Part shown: positions 41,682 through 50,249 of the stretch, piece after piece
Position numbering within the stretch: position 1 is the stretch's first letter
Layout: every line of letters starts with the position of its first letter
NCBI GenBank assembly: GCA_964652155.1
Contig: CAZZBK010000002.1
Location: forward strand, 62,001-126,000
Source of the DNA: CAZZBK01 sp964652155
Lineage (GTDB): Bacteria; Planctomycetota; Planctomycetia; Pirellulales; PNKZ01
Direction: 5' to 3'
Length of the DNA stretch: 64,000 nucleotides
Notes under the pieces: model-generated
The model's database searches: none
What the model saw: only the letters and a program-made list of their open reading frames with translations
What the model was told of the DNA's origin: nothing
Translations under genes and position numbers: made by a program

Positions 41682-43048
41682 TAGAGCAACTCGTTAATGA
41701 TGTTGCCACGCTCGATGGCCACGGTCGGACGGCCAGCAAAATCCGTGTATAGTGCGTGGGGGTCAGCCCCGAGCACATTGAAAATCGTGGCGTGCAAGTC
41801 GCTCGGTGTGAGCGGACGATCCTTGGGAGCGTCGCCCAGCCGGGTCGTCGAACCGATGATTCGCCCCCCCTTGATGCCGCCACCACCCACGAGGGTAAAC
41901 ATCGAGTTGCCCCAGTGATCGCGGCCGGGAGTGCCCATCGACCCCGCGGGGCCACCGTTGCCGCCGTTGTTCATGCGTGGCGTGCGGCTAAACTCGCCGC
42001 ATAACACGACCAGCACCTTCTCGTACAAGCCGCGGTCAGCCAAATCTTGGAACAACCCCGCCACGAGGCTGTCGACCTGGGGCAAATAGCGGTCGTATCC
42101 CTTTTGCAAATCCCAGTGATGATCCCATCCACCTAGGTGAACGGTGACCCAGGTGCTGCCGGCCTCGACCAGCCGTCGAGCGAGCAACGTACTCTGCCCC
42201 CAACTCGTGCGGCCGTAGAGATCGCGGGTCTTGTCGTCTTCTTGGGTCAGATCAAAGGCCTTGGCCGCCGCTGAATTGGTGACCATGTCGTAGGCCTTCT
42301 GCTGAAAGCGATCCATCGACTTGATCATGCCGCTGGCATCGACATTGCGACGCATCTGATCGAAGCTCTTGAGCAACGTCTGACGATCTTGCAATTGTTC
42401 GATGGTCAGCTTGCCGGCCGGAGCCAAATTGCGCACCTGAAACTTGGGCGAGTTCGGATCCCCCTCGGTCTCGAAGGCGTTGTACTCGGCCCCTAAATAG
42501 TGGCCGCCAAAGTAGCCTGGGCGCAGCCCGATGCTCATGGCGTAAGGAACAGCACAGTGAGCAGGCATGCCCGGCTGGCGGGGCCCCGTCTGTTTGGTCG
42601 CAATCGCCCCGATGAACGGGAAGCGTGTTTTGGTGTCGGCCCCACTGGCACCGCCCCGCCCGGTGAGCATGAAGTGTCCACCGGTAAAGTGGTCGCCGTT
42701 GTTATGGTACAGCGAACGAATAATCGAGAATTTGTCGGCAACCTTCGCTTGCTTGGGATACAGTTCCGTGACTTCCATGCCCGGTACGTTGGTCGTGATC
42801 GGCTGCCAAATGCCCCGATACTCGGCCGGAGCGTCCGGCTTCATGTCGTACATGTCCATGTGACCCGGCCCGCCATCAAGCCAAATCATAATGACCGACG
42901 TGTCCTTCTTGCTCCCCGATTGCTCCTTGGCCCGCAGCAAGTCGGCCATCGAGAGCGTTCCCATGCCGGCCATGCCAATTTGCACGAAGTGACGTCGCGA
43001 CATCCCATCGCAATAACGGCCAGCTTGACCCATCTCGATTCGAAACAT
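41681..43048 (-). CDS. DUF1501 protein with twin-arginine signal (copy 1)
   Basis: 455 residues. The N terminus has MSRRHFVQIGMAGMGTLSMADLL, a twin-arginine-type export signal. The mature part is the alkaline-phosphatase/sulfatase-like DUF1501 fold: VIMIWLDGGPGHMDMYDMKPDAPAEYRG, LPQVDSLVAGLFQDLADRGLYEKVLVVLCGEFSRTPRMN and GRDHWGNSMFTLVGGGGIKGG. Members are widespread in Planctomycetota, usually next to DUF1549/DUF1553 genes, and their activity is unknown. This copy has no such neighbour. An AAGGA box precedes the start. The gene ends in the palindromic element. Confidence 0.93.
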   Translation of the reverse strand: MFRIEMGQAGRYCDGMSRRHFVQIGMAGMGTLSMADLLRAKEQSGSKKDTSVIMIWLDGGPGHMDMYDMKPDAPAEYRGIWQPITTNVPGMEVTELYPKQAKVADKFSIIRSLYHNNGDHFTGGHFMLTGRGGASGADTKTRFPFIGAIATKQTGPRQPGMPAHCAVPYAMSIGLRPGYFGGHYLGAEYNAFETEGDPNSPKFQVRNLAPAGKLTIEQLQDRQTLLKSFDQMRRNVDASGMIKSMDRFQQKAYDMVTNSAAAKAFDLTQEDDKTRDLYGRTSWGQSTLLARRLVEAGSTWVTVHLGGWDHHWDLQKGYDRYLPQVDSLVAGLFQDLADRGLYEKVLVVLCGEFSRTPRMNNGGNGGPAGSMGTPGRDHWGNSMFTLVGGGGIKGGRIIGSTTRLGDAPKDRPLTPSDLHATIFNVLGADPHALYTDFAGRPTVAIERGNIINELL

Positions 43049-43192
43049 GGGGTGGGTTCCTTCTTAACAGGCGGGAAGAACGAATCTCAGGCGGGAGGCA
43101 CAAGCCAGACCGTCCCATTTGCGGTGGCTTATGAGACAGTACTATAATGCCTTGTTCATCTATCGGTCAAGTAATTGGTTGCCAATAGCCGC

Positions 43193-43214
43193 CACCCACC
43201 ACGACGGGTGGGTG
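43193..43214 (-). terminator. Hairpin just after the 140-residue gene
   Basis: CACCCACC (43193-43200) and GGTGGGTG (43207-43214) form an 8-bp GC-rich stem with loop ACGACG, 22 bases past the stop of the minus-strand gene. No T tract, so intrinsic termination is uncertain. The adjoining GGGTGCGAGTGCG resembles a hairpin-flanking sequence at 35353-35369. Confidence 0.35.
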
Positions 43215-43235
43215 CGAGTGCGTTGTAGTTCGCGT

Positions 43236-43658
43236 CTATCGAACGCCGGGTGGTAAGAGGGTTGGGCGGGTGAAGCCTCGAACGGGGACTCCGAGGAGGT
43301 ACATCGTTACGGCCGGAATCAACACCAGCGCAACTAGGATCGACGGGACATAAAATCGTGTCCGCCAACGTCGAATGGCAGCCAGCTTGTCGCGAGAAAG
43401 GCTATCTCCGAGAGCCTCGGGGGCATCGCGTTCCGTGGAGCCAATATCTGCCAGGAGAAGCATTCGCTGGGCCGCATAGACAAGCCCCATCGGAGCGACC
43501 AAAAGCATCAAGAAAGGCACGACGATCGCCAGCACGGTAATGAGCGGCAGTAGCTTACCGTTGCGGTACAGCGCATCCATGCGGCGATAGAGGTTCGGAT
43601 CCATCGCCCCGGCGGCGTTTGGCACGTCACGCGGCGATTCAAAGGGATTGATGTCCAT
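43236..43658 (-). CDS. Small two-helix membrane protein of unknown function
   Basis: 140 residues. The MDINPFESP start is typical of small planctomycete membrane proteins (NPFESP/NPYESP leaders). Two clear membrane helices: LLPLITVLAIVVPFLMLLVAPMGLVYAA (about 37-64) and FYVPSILVALVLIPAVTMYLLG (about 102-123). The charged loop between them holds an Arg/Lys-rich KLAAIRRWRTR. No enzymatic motif. Lies between the DUF1501 gene and tRNA-Gln, all on the minus strand. Confidence 0.68.
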   Translation of the reverse strand: MDINPFESPRDVPNAAGAMDPNLYRRMDALYRNGKLLPLITVLAIVVPFLMLLVAPMGLVYAAQRMLLLADIGSTERDAPEALGDSLSRDKLAAIRRWRTRFYVPSILVALVLIPAVTMYLLGVPVRGFTRPTLLPPGVR

Positions 43659-43819
43659 CGATCACGGGGTCCATTGCCGCTCGATTCAGACCGCCTCCTC
43701 CGCGAGACACGGTCAGCGAACCGCACGCATCTTGCTCAGTATGGTCCGTGGTGGGATTCTCGGGAACCAGCCAATTTCGCAGAAATCGAGCTTATTCGGC
43801 TCGATGCGAATGAAGAAAG

Positions 43820-43890
43820 CTACCCGGCAAGGATTCGAACCTTGAATGAGAGAGCCAAAATCTCTAGTGTTACCGTTACACCACCGGGTA
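43820..43890 (-). tRNA. tRNA-Gln (anticodon UUG)
   Basis: 71 nt. Acceptor stem TACCCGG/CCGGGTA, D-arm stem GTGT/ACAC, anticodon stem AGAGA/TCTCT around loop TTTTGGC (anticodon TTG), T-stem CAAGG/CCTTG with loop TTCGAAT, and discriminator G. No encoded CCA. It is the only tRNA I find in the window and stands alone between the small membrane protein and the cyclophilin gene. Confidence 0.95.
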
Positions 43891-44079
43891 ATCGAGGCTG
43901 GCTTATTTTAGCGAGTGCCCCCGGTTTGTGGCTAGTCGTCTGTGGGCGGTCTTGCCAGTTTCTCAATCGCCACATTCTCAGTTGAGTCGGGATGGGGGCA
44001 AATCGAGCTTGCCTCGAAGTGTGGAAGTGACGATGATGACGCCCCGCTGCGGATGGATTCAAAGCATGGGAGGCGTAGT

Positions 44080-44853
44080 ATGCGCTCGCACTGGACGCGA
44101 TTGGTTCTGATTGGTTTTCTCGGTTTTTCCTCGCTTCAACTGTCGGGCTGTAGCAAATCGGCTCCTGAAGCCGCGCCGATGGCAGCGACCAAGACGCCCG
44201 GCGCGCCAGCCCCCGCCGGCAATCCGGCATTGGATTTGACACAGGCCATTGCCAACTATCGGACCGAGCCACCGAAGGCCGACGTCCCTTTTGCCAATGT
44301 CCAACTCCCCGCCACGACCGCGCTACCCAAGCCCTCCGTGGTGCTCAAGACCTCGCAAGGCGAGATCACGATTCAGCTCGACCTCGACAAGGCCCCGCGC
44401 ACCGTGGGACACTTCCTGAACTACGTGAACAGCGGCCACTATAACGAAACGATTTTCCACCAAGTCGAGAGTGGCTACGCGCTCGTCGCTGGCGGCTTTA
44501 CGGCCGACTTGAAAGAGAAACCCACGCGATACACGGTCGCCAACGAGGCGGCCAATGGGCTGAAAAATCGTCGCGGCACGATTGCCATGGCGCGGCAACC
44601 CCAGGACCCCAACAGCGCCACCAGTCAGTTCATCATCAATCTTGCCGATAATCCGGCGCTCGATCATCAGGGTAACGAGCCCGAGAAGTACGGCTACTGT
44701 GTGTTCGGCGAGATCACGGCCGGGCTCGACGTGCTCGAAAAAATCGCGGCCGTTCAGGTACGCGATACCGAAACGTTCGTTCGCCTGCCGGTGCAGCCCG
44801 TCACGATCCAGCAAGCCCGCGTGGTCTATGCGAGCGAGAATAAGACGCGCTAG
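44080..44853 (+). CDS. Cyclophilin-type peptidyl-prolyl isomerase lipoprotein
   Basis: 257 residues from ATG 44080, with GGGAGG (44068-44073) 6 bases upstream. The signal LVLIGFLGFSSLQLSGC has a canonical lipobox, so the protein is lipid-anchored in the envelope. After a Pro/Ala linker the cyclophilin domain (about 100-250) shows VVLKTSQGEITIQLDLDKAPRTVGHFLNYVNSGHYNETIFHQV, then GTIAMAR and SATSQFIINLADNPALD. The usual FHR motif is FHQ and the Gly-rich loop is altered (AGGFTADL), so catalysis may be weaker. The tail end overlaps the convergent gene by three bases. Confidence 0.93.
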   Translation: MRSHWTRLVLIGFLGFSSLQLSGCSKSAPEAAPMAATKTPGAPAPAGNPALDLTQAIANYRTEPPKADVPFANVQLPATTALPKPSVVLKTSQGEITIQLDLDKAPRTVGHFLNYVNSGHYNETIFHQVESGYALVAGGFTADLKEKPTRYTVANEAANGLKNRRGTIAMARQPQDPNSATSQFIINLADNPALDHQGNEPEKYGYCVFGEITAGLDVLEKIAAVQVRDTETFVRLPVQPVTIQQARVVYASENKTR

Positions 44854-45458
44854 CGCGTCGGCCGAGCCTTGCGCTTTGGGTTCAATTCGCCGCGGTACGA
44901 TTGATCGAGCGCCGCGAGCAAAGCGTCTACGGTATAAATGCGGCCCGTCGGTTTGTTGAAATCGCGTGCACCGGGCGTTGCCGAGAGCATGGCGCCAAGC
45001 TCCATGCCGCCGCTGGCTTGCGTCATGTACTCGAGCAGCTTGTGTCCGTCGGGGCCATCGATCAACCGCTGCACGATCGACCGCCCGTCGCTCAATTGCG
45101 AGAGTTGGTCGAGCCGATCGTACCCTTGCGACATGCCGCCAACCGCGCGCATGAAAGGGATGCCCCCCTTGGCCCGCAACGCACGAACGAGAAAATGATC
45201 TTCGGCCAACGTGCGATTCATCAGACCGTCGCCATCCGCGGGCTTCCATCCAATCTGTTCCAGCTTGCGTAGCACGGCTCGTGTCTCGTCACGGCTGAGG
45301 ATGTCGAGGGGATGGCGATTTTTTTGCGCGTGAAAATGCAGCAATACCGCGTTCTCAATCGCACTCCACCTGGGAAGCGCGGCTGCTTTGCTGGGCTCGG
45401 CCGAACCTACCGCCCGCGGCACAACGCCCAAGCAGAATAAGCCGATCATCGTGAGCAT
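44850..45458 (-). CDS. Exported protein of unknown function
   Basis: About 202 residues from ATG 45458 (a longer start at 45494 is possible). The signal MLTMIGLFCLGVVPRAVGSAEP suggests export. The mature part is mixed helical with DETRAVLRKLEQIGWKPADG, LRAKGGIPFMRAVGGMSQGYDRLDQLSQLSDGRSIVQRLIDGPDG and a basic tail NPKRKARPTR. No family recognised. It converges with the cyclophilin gene, sharing three bases at their stops. Confidence 0.72.
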   Translation of the reverse strand: MLTMIGLFCLGVVPRAVGSAEPSKAAALPRWSAIENAVLLHFHAQKNRHPLDILSRDETRAVLRKLEQIGWKPADGDGLMNRTLAEDHFLVRALRAKGGIPFMRAVGGMSQGYDRLDQLSQLSDGRSIVQRLIDGPDGHKLLEYMTQASGGMELGAMLSATPGARDFNKPTGRIYTVDALLAALDQSYRGELNPKRKARPTR

Positions 45459-45593
45459 GGGTCGTCGCACGCAGCACCCTTTCGTCCGAGCCACAATCGT
45501 CGTTAGGAAACTCTACGGCGCGACAACGCGAGCGAATTGTGTTACGCTCAGGGGGAGCGAACTTGGATCCCACTCTCGCTGGAACGTGATTTC

Positions 45594-45896
45594 ATGCCTG
45601 TCCGCGTTGTTGCCCTCGATCACCCTCAGTTGTTATCGATCGAAATGCCCGATCGGTTTCGACACGAAATTACGTATTTTATGAGTTTGCCGGATGAAGC
45701 GGGCGCGCCAGCAATGCAGCCAGGCGAGTTTTGGATTCCCGCCGCGAATAGTCGCCACTGGCTCGATGAAGGGGTGTTCGAGATCGTTTCTCCTTTGGAT
45801 GGACAGAACAAAACCGAAATCGAACTCTCGGAGGAGCAAGAGGTTTGGCTCGAATGGATGGTAGCCCATCAGATCGAACGAGTTCGGCTGGTCTGA
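45594..45896 (+). CDS. Small acidic protein of unknown function
   Basis: 100 residues from ATG 45594; a longer in-frame start at 45537 is less likely. Sequence features: VRVVALDHPQLLSIEMPDRFRHEITYFMSLP, a FWIPAANSRHWLDEGVFEIVSPLD centre and an acidic C-terminal helix ELSEEQEVWLEWMVAHQIERVRLV. No signal peptide or membrane segment. No recognised domain. Coding is supported by the coherent codon pattern and amphipathic C-terminal helix, not by homology I can name. Confidence 0.6.
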   Translation: MPVRVVALDHPQLLSIEMPDRFRHEITYFMSLPDEAGAPAMQPGEFWIPAANSRHWLDEGVFEIVSPLDGQNKTEIELSEEQEVWLEWMVAHQIERVRLV

Positions 45897-46110
45897 CCAA
45901 CACGCCGAGCTTAAGGGGGTGCTAGCATCATGCGGACTGATGTTGTGCAGCTTGGCAGTCCTGCGTATTCTTTGCGAACCTTGCCAAGGTCGGTCCTGTC
46001 ATTCGATTACAGTTTAGTTCCTCTCGCGAACTTTATTTGAATCGAAGATCATGGTTCGGTACGATGGCCAACGCACGTCTGATTTGAGCTGGGTAGAAGG
46101 AGTTACCACT

Positions 46111-46341
46111 GTGGCTGAAATCGCCTACTTCTCGCAAGAGTGCCCGACCTGCGGGCGTTCGTTACGCGTTCGCGTCGAGTATTTGGGGCGCTTTGTTGTG
46201 TGCCAACACTGCCGCGGTCGCCTTATGGCCAGCGACGCTCCGTTGCCCGAGCCGTCTGATTCGGAGTCCGGCATCGGCTTGCTTCGTCGGGCCGATGAGT
46301 TGCTTGAAATGGCCGAGCAGCGCCGTGTTCGTCCGCGTTAA
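46111..46341 (+). CDS. Small zinc-ribbon protein
   Basis: 76 residues from GTG 46111, chosen because AAGGAG (46097-46102) is 8 bases upstream; an ATG at 46051 lacks a box. Product: VAEIAYFSQECPTCGRSLRVRVEYLGRFVVCQHCRGRL, a clear two-knuckle Cys4 ribbon (CPTC...CQHC), followed by a linker and a short helix GLLRRADELLEMAEQ. A very similar ribbon is common in planctomycetes, where it is sometimes attached to other domains. Likely a protein- or nucleic-acid-binding adaptor; target unknown. Confidence 0.78.
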   Translation: MAEIAYFSQECPTCGRSLRVRVEYLGRFVVCQHCRGRLMASDAPLPEPSDSESGIGLLRRADELLEMAEQRRVRPR

Positions 46342-46513
46342 GCCGTGAGCGTCCCCCCGCCGAATCAAGCTGGGCGAGCGGCATTCTGCAGAATGCGCTG
46401 GCGAATTTCTCGTGCGCTGGATACAGCGTCACGGCGGCGCTCTGGTACAATAAGGCATCGCCACTTTTTCGCTGTGGCGCGTCACCCCTGCCTACGAAGT
46501 CGCCCCCGCCGAA

Positions 46514-48912
46514 GTGCCTGCCATGCCTCGGATTCACCTTCTCGGTGTGATCGCAACGATCCTCCACGCGTGGCCATTGATCGTCGTGGCCGAGGCGCCG
46601 TCGTTTTCGCACGAAGTTGTTCCGCTCTTCTATAAGCTCGGTTGCAGCGCCGGTGAGTGCCACGGTTCATTCTCGGGCAAAGGGAACTTTCGGCTGTCGT
46701 TATTCGCCGCGGATCCGCAGGCGGACTTTCTCGAAGTTCACGCCGCATTCGACCGGCGCTTGGATCGGCAACACCCTCACGCCAGCCTGTTGTTGACCAA
46801 ACCAACCATGCAGCGTGCCCACGGCGGTGGGGTGCGACTCGATCAGAAGAGTGCTGAATATCGAGTGCTGCTCGAGTGGATCGAAGCCGGCGCGCCGTTC
46901 GATCCGCCCGATGCCCCGGGCGTCACGTCGCTGCGGATTGAGCCAGCGCACGTGGTGATTCCCTTGAACCACGCGAAACCTCGGTTGCGGGTGTTTGCCA
47001 AATTCAGCAACGGCAGCGAGCGCGACGTGACGGCATTCGCGCGTTTTGAGTCGCTGGACAGCAGCTTGGTGAACGCAAGTTCGATGGGCGAAGTGCAACC
47101 GCTTCGCAGCGGCGATAGTTACATCCTGGCACACTTTGCGGGCAAACTCACCCACGCAGCTGTACTCATCCCTCAAACGCTGCACGCGTCGGCCCAATTT
47201 CCCCAAGAGCAATTGACCGATCCGATTGATCAACAGATCGTTGAAAAACTGCGACGGCTCAACATCCCTCCGAGCGGCCTTGGTGGCGACACGGATTTTC
47301 TGCGCCGCGTGTACCTGGACGTGACGTCTCGACTCCCCACTCCGGACGAGATTCGGCAGTTCCTTGCCGATCCGGCACCCGATAAACGAGCCAGGTTGAT
47401 TGACCGCCTGCTCGAAGATCCGCTGCATGCGGCGGTGTGGGCGAACAAAATGTGCGACGCAATGGGGGCCGACAACCGCACGATGTACGACGAGTCGGTG
47501 TATCGCATCTTTGATTGGATGCGCAATCGTTTCGAGCGCAACGTCCCTTGGGACGAGATGGTTCGCGGCGCGCTCACCGGCACCGTCGCCGACAATCGCC
47601 CCTTGGAAGAATTGGTCCAAGAAAACGCGCGAATCGCCGAGTTCCGAAAGCGACAAACCGAGGCACAAAAGTCGGGGGCTAAGCTGGAGCCCGAACCGCT
47701 CACGGACAAGCCCTGGCGAACGCGTCAGGCGCTGCGCAACACGCTCGAAGACTTTTCGTACAATCTCAAGTTTCGCGTGCAGGCCGGCCCGCGCAAGGGA
47801 CTGATGGATCCTCGGCCGCTCGCCCAGCACGTCGCCACGGCTTTTCTGGGGGTGCGACTCGAGTGCGCCGAGTGTCACAAACATCCCCACGATCGCTGGT
47901 CGCAGCAGGATTTTTTCAGCTTCACAACGTGCTTTGCGTATTTGAATCGGGGCGTTTCGCCCGAGATGGCCGCCAAGAAACTCACATTTATTAACGGCAC
48001 GTACGTGACGGATACGCCGCAAGAAACCTTTCCCGATCCGAAGACCGGCGACCCGCTGCCGCCGCGCCCACTCGATGGCCCCGTGATCAACGTGCAACCG
48101 GGGGTCGACCCGCGCTTGGAAGTCTGGAAATGGATGGTGAGTCCTGACAATCCCTACTTCGCGCGGGCAATCGTCAATCGCGTTTGGGCGCATTATTTTG
48201 GGCGCGGGTTGATCGAGCCCGTCGACTCGCTCGCGGAAGCCAACCCTCCCTCGCATCCGGCGGTGCTCGACGATTTGGTGAAAGATTTTCAGGCCCATCG
48301 CTACGACCTGCGTCATTTGCATCGTCGCGTGCTCAATACGCATGCCTATCAACGTGACTGGGTCACACGGGGGGGAACGACGCGGATGAGCGGAACTACT
48401 CGCATCGCGTGTTGCGTCGTATGCCCGCCGAATGGGTGCTCGATGCGATCGCCGACATCACACTCACGCCGCTCAAGCTCGACGTGGCCATCTACGGTGG
48501 TCCCAAAGACAATCGCTCTATTGAGCGGGCGATTGAATACCCGTTGAGTCGGCCGCGGGGCGATGACAGCTATGTCTTGAAAATCTTCGACAAGCCCCAG
48601 CGAACCCAAAGCTGCGACTGCGAACGCTCGAGCGCGCCGAACCTTAGTCAGGCGTTGTATTTTTACAACGACGCCGCCTTGATCGCCAAGATTTCCGCGC
48701 CGGAAGGACGTCTCACGAAACTGCTCGCCGCCGAGAGCGATGACCGGCGCGTGCTCACCGAGTTGTATCTGCTTACGCTGGGGCGGCTCCCCAACGACGA
48801 GGAGCAACGTCTTTCCGGCGAGTACCTGAAGTCGGCGGCCTCGCGCGCCGTGGGCTTTGAAGACTTGCTCTGGTCGCTGTTCAACCGGCAAGAGTTTCTG
48901 ATCACGCACTGA
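46514..48912 (+). pseudogene. DUF1549/DUF1553 cytochrome-like protein, interrupted by a -1 frameshift
   Basis: Start GTG 46514 or ATG 46523. An N-terminal signal (LLGVIATILHAWPLIVVAEA) is followed by a CX4CH motif (Cys44-Cys49-His50 in CSAGECHG), an Ig-like part, DUF1549 (about 235-455, with CAECHKHPHDRW at 451) and DUF1553 (from about 525). In this frame the protein runs off into unrelated sequence after YQRDWVTRG and stops at 48547. The expected continuation NDADERNYSHRVLRRMPAEWVLDA is in the -1 frame from 48376 to the stop at 48912. The break coincides with a run of seven G. Either a sequencing error, a real mutation or recoding. DUF1501 copy 2 follows after 21 bases. Confidence 0.88.
48368..48376 (+). 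other. G7 tract and possible -1 slippery site in the DUF1553 gene
   Basis: The bases C-GGGGGGG-A read as codons CGG GGG GGA in the upstream frame. Insertion of one G, or loss of two, restores the DUF1553 frame. G GGG GGA (48370-48376) also fits the X XXY YYZ pattern for a -1 ribosomal slip. Nothing in the next bases is an obvious stimulatory stem, but I could not fold it. Confidence 0.7.
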
Positions 48913-48933
48913 TACGTTCAAGGACCTCGATCC

Positions 48934-50241
48934 ATGTCCATGCATCCCGCTGGCCGCGAGTTTAGCCGTCGAGATGTGCTGCGCATTGGCAGCTTGGGGC
49001 TCTCGGCATTGACGCTCCCGCAGCTCCTTTGGGCAGAACAACACGCGCTCGGCCGCCGCGCCAAAGCCAAAAATGTCATCTTCATTTGGCAGCAAGGTGG
49101 CCCGCCCCATCAAGACACCTGGGACATGAAACCCCAGGCTCCGGAGGAAATTCGCGGCGAATTCAAGCCCATCGCAAGCAAGATTCCCGGCTATCAGGTC
49201 TGTGAACTGATGCCCGAACTGGCGCAACGGGTCGACAAGCTCACCGTCATTCGCGGCGTCAACCATCACATACCGGATCATAATCCGGCCAGCATGTTCA
49301 TGCTGGGGAGTGGCAATCCGCCCAGCTCGGCTCATAAATTTCCCACCTGGTCGTCCGTCGCCAAGCGGGAACTGCCCGAGGTCAAGGGAATCCCCACGTC
49401 CGTCGCAATACCGGTCGAGCCGAGCGAAGGACCGGGAGCAGGGTATCTCGGGTCGGCATGGCAGTCGTTTGCGATTCAGTCTGACCCCAATGACGCCGAG
49501 TTCAAGGCGCGTTCGATGGCCCTTCCCGACGGCATCGACATGCCGCGATTCGAGCGCCGTCGGCAACTACTGATCAACAGCGAAAAGTCGTTCCGTCAAC
49601 TCGCCGAACGACCGGACCTATTGCATGGCTTCGACAAGTTCTACGACGATGCGCATCAGATCATCCTGTCTCCGCAAACGAGCCAAGCCTTTCGCATGGA
49701 CCAAGAGTCCGACGCGCGACGCGATCGCTTCGGCCGCAATAAGCTCGGGCAACGCCTGCTGCTCGCGCGACGACTCATTCAATCGGGCGTGCGATTCGTG
49801 ACCATCAACGAACCTGTCGGCTGGGACACCCATGCCGATAATTTCAAGCGGCTGCGACAAAACCTGCCGGTGGTCGATCAGGCCGTCAGCGCGCTGCTCG
49901 ACGATCTGGCCGAACACGATATGCTCAACGACACGCTGGTCATGATGTTCGGTGAATTCGGCCGCACGCCGACGATCAATAAACAGTCGGGACGCGATCA
50001 TTGGGCCAAAGCCATGAGCATCATGCTCGCCGGCGGCGGCGTGCCGCCAGGGCTCATCTATGGTGCCACGGACAAGCACGGCGCATTGGTGACCGAACAA
50101 AGCCACTCGCCAGCCGACTTTGCCTGCACGATCTATACCCTGCTCGGAATCGACCCACACAAAATCTATCAGACCAGCTCGCGTCAGAACGTACCGCTCG
50201 TCCAAGGCGGCCAGGCCATTAAAGCCATTTGCGGCGCATAA
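48934..50241 (+). CDS. DUF1501 protein with twin-arginine signal (copy 2)
   Basis: 435 residues. N terminus GREFSRRDVLRIGSLGLSALTLPQLLWA, a twin-arginine-like signal. DUF1501 landmarks: VIFIWQQGGPPHQDTWDMKPQAPEEIRGEF, the LARRLIQSGVRFVTINEPVGWDTHADN segment, TLVMMFGEFGRTPTIN and GRDHWAKAMSIMLAGGGVPPG. It immediately follows the frameshifted DUF1549/1553 gene, the usual partner in this phylum, so the two presumably act together at the envelope or outside the cytoplasm. Convergent with aroA. Confidence 0.94.
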   Translation: MSMHPAGREFSRRDVLRIGSLGLSALTLPQLLWAEQHALGRRAKAKNVIFIWQQGGPPHQDTWDMKPQAPEEIRGEFKPIASKIPGYQVCELMPELAQRVDKLTVIRGVNHHIPDHNPASMFMLGSGNPPSSAHKFPTWSSVAKRELPEVKGIPTSVAIPVEPSEGPGAGYLGSAWQSFAIQSDPNDAEFKARSMALPDGIDMPRFERRRQLLINSEKSFRQLAERPDLLHGFDKFYDDAHQIILSPQTSQAFRMDQESDARRDRFGRNKLGQRLLLARRLIQSGVRFVTINEPVGWDTHADNFKRLRQNLPVVDQAVSALLDDLAEHDMLNDTLVMMFGEFGRTPTINKQSGRDHWAKAMSIMLAGGGVPPGLIYGATDKHGALVTEQSHSPADFACTIYTLLGIDPHKIYQTSSRQNVPLVQGGQAIKAICGA

Positions 50242-50249
50242 TCGCTCGG

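Noticed and set aside
46700..48352. A 550-codon open frame antisense to the DUF1549/1553 gene
   Set aside because: It mirrors the coding strand codon by codon in GC-rich DNA, has no recognisable domain, and overlaps a gene with clear family motifs.
48349..49566. A 405-codon antisense frame over DUF1553 and DUF1501
   Set aside because: Crosses two real genes and carries no known motif.
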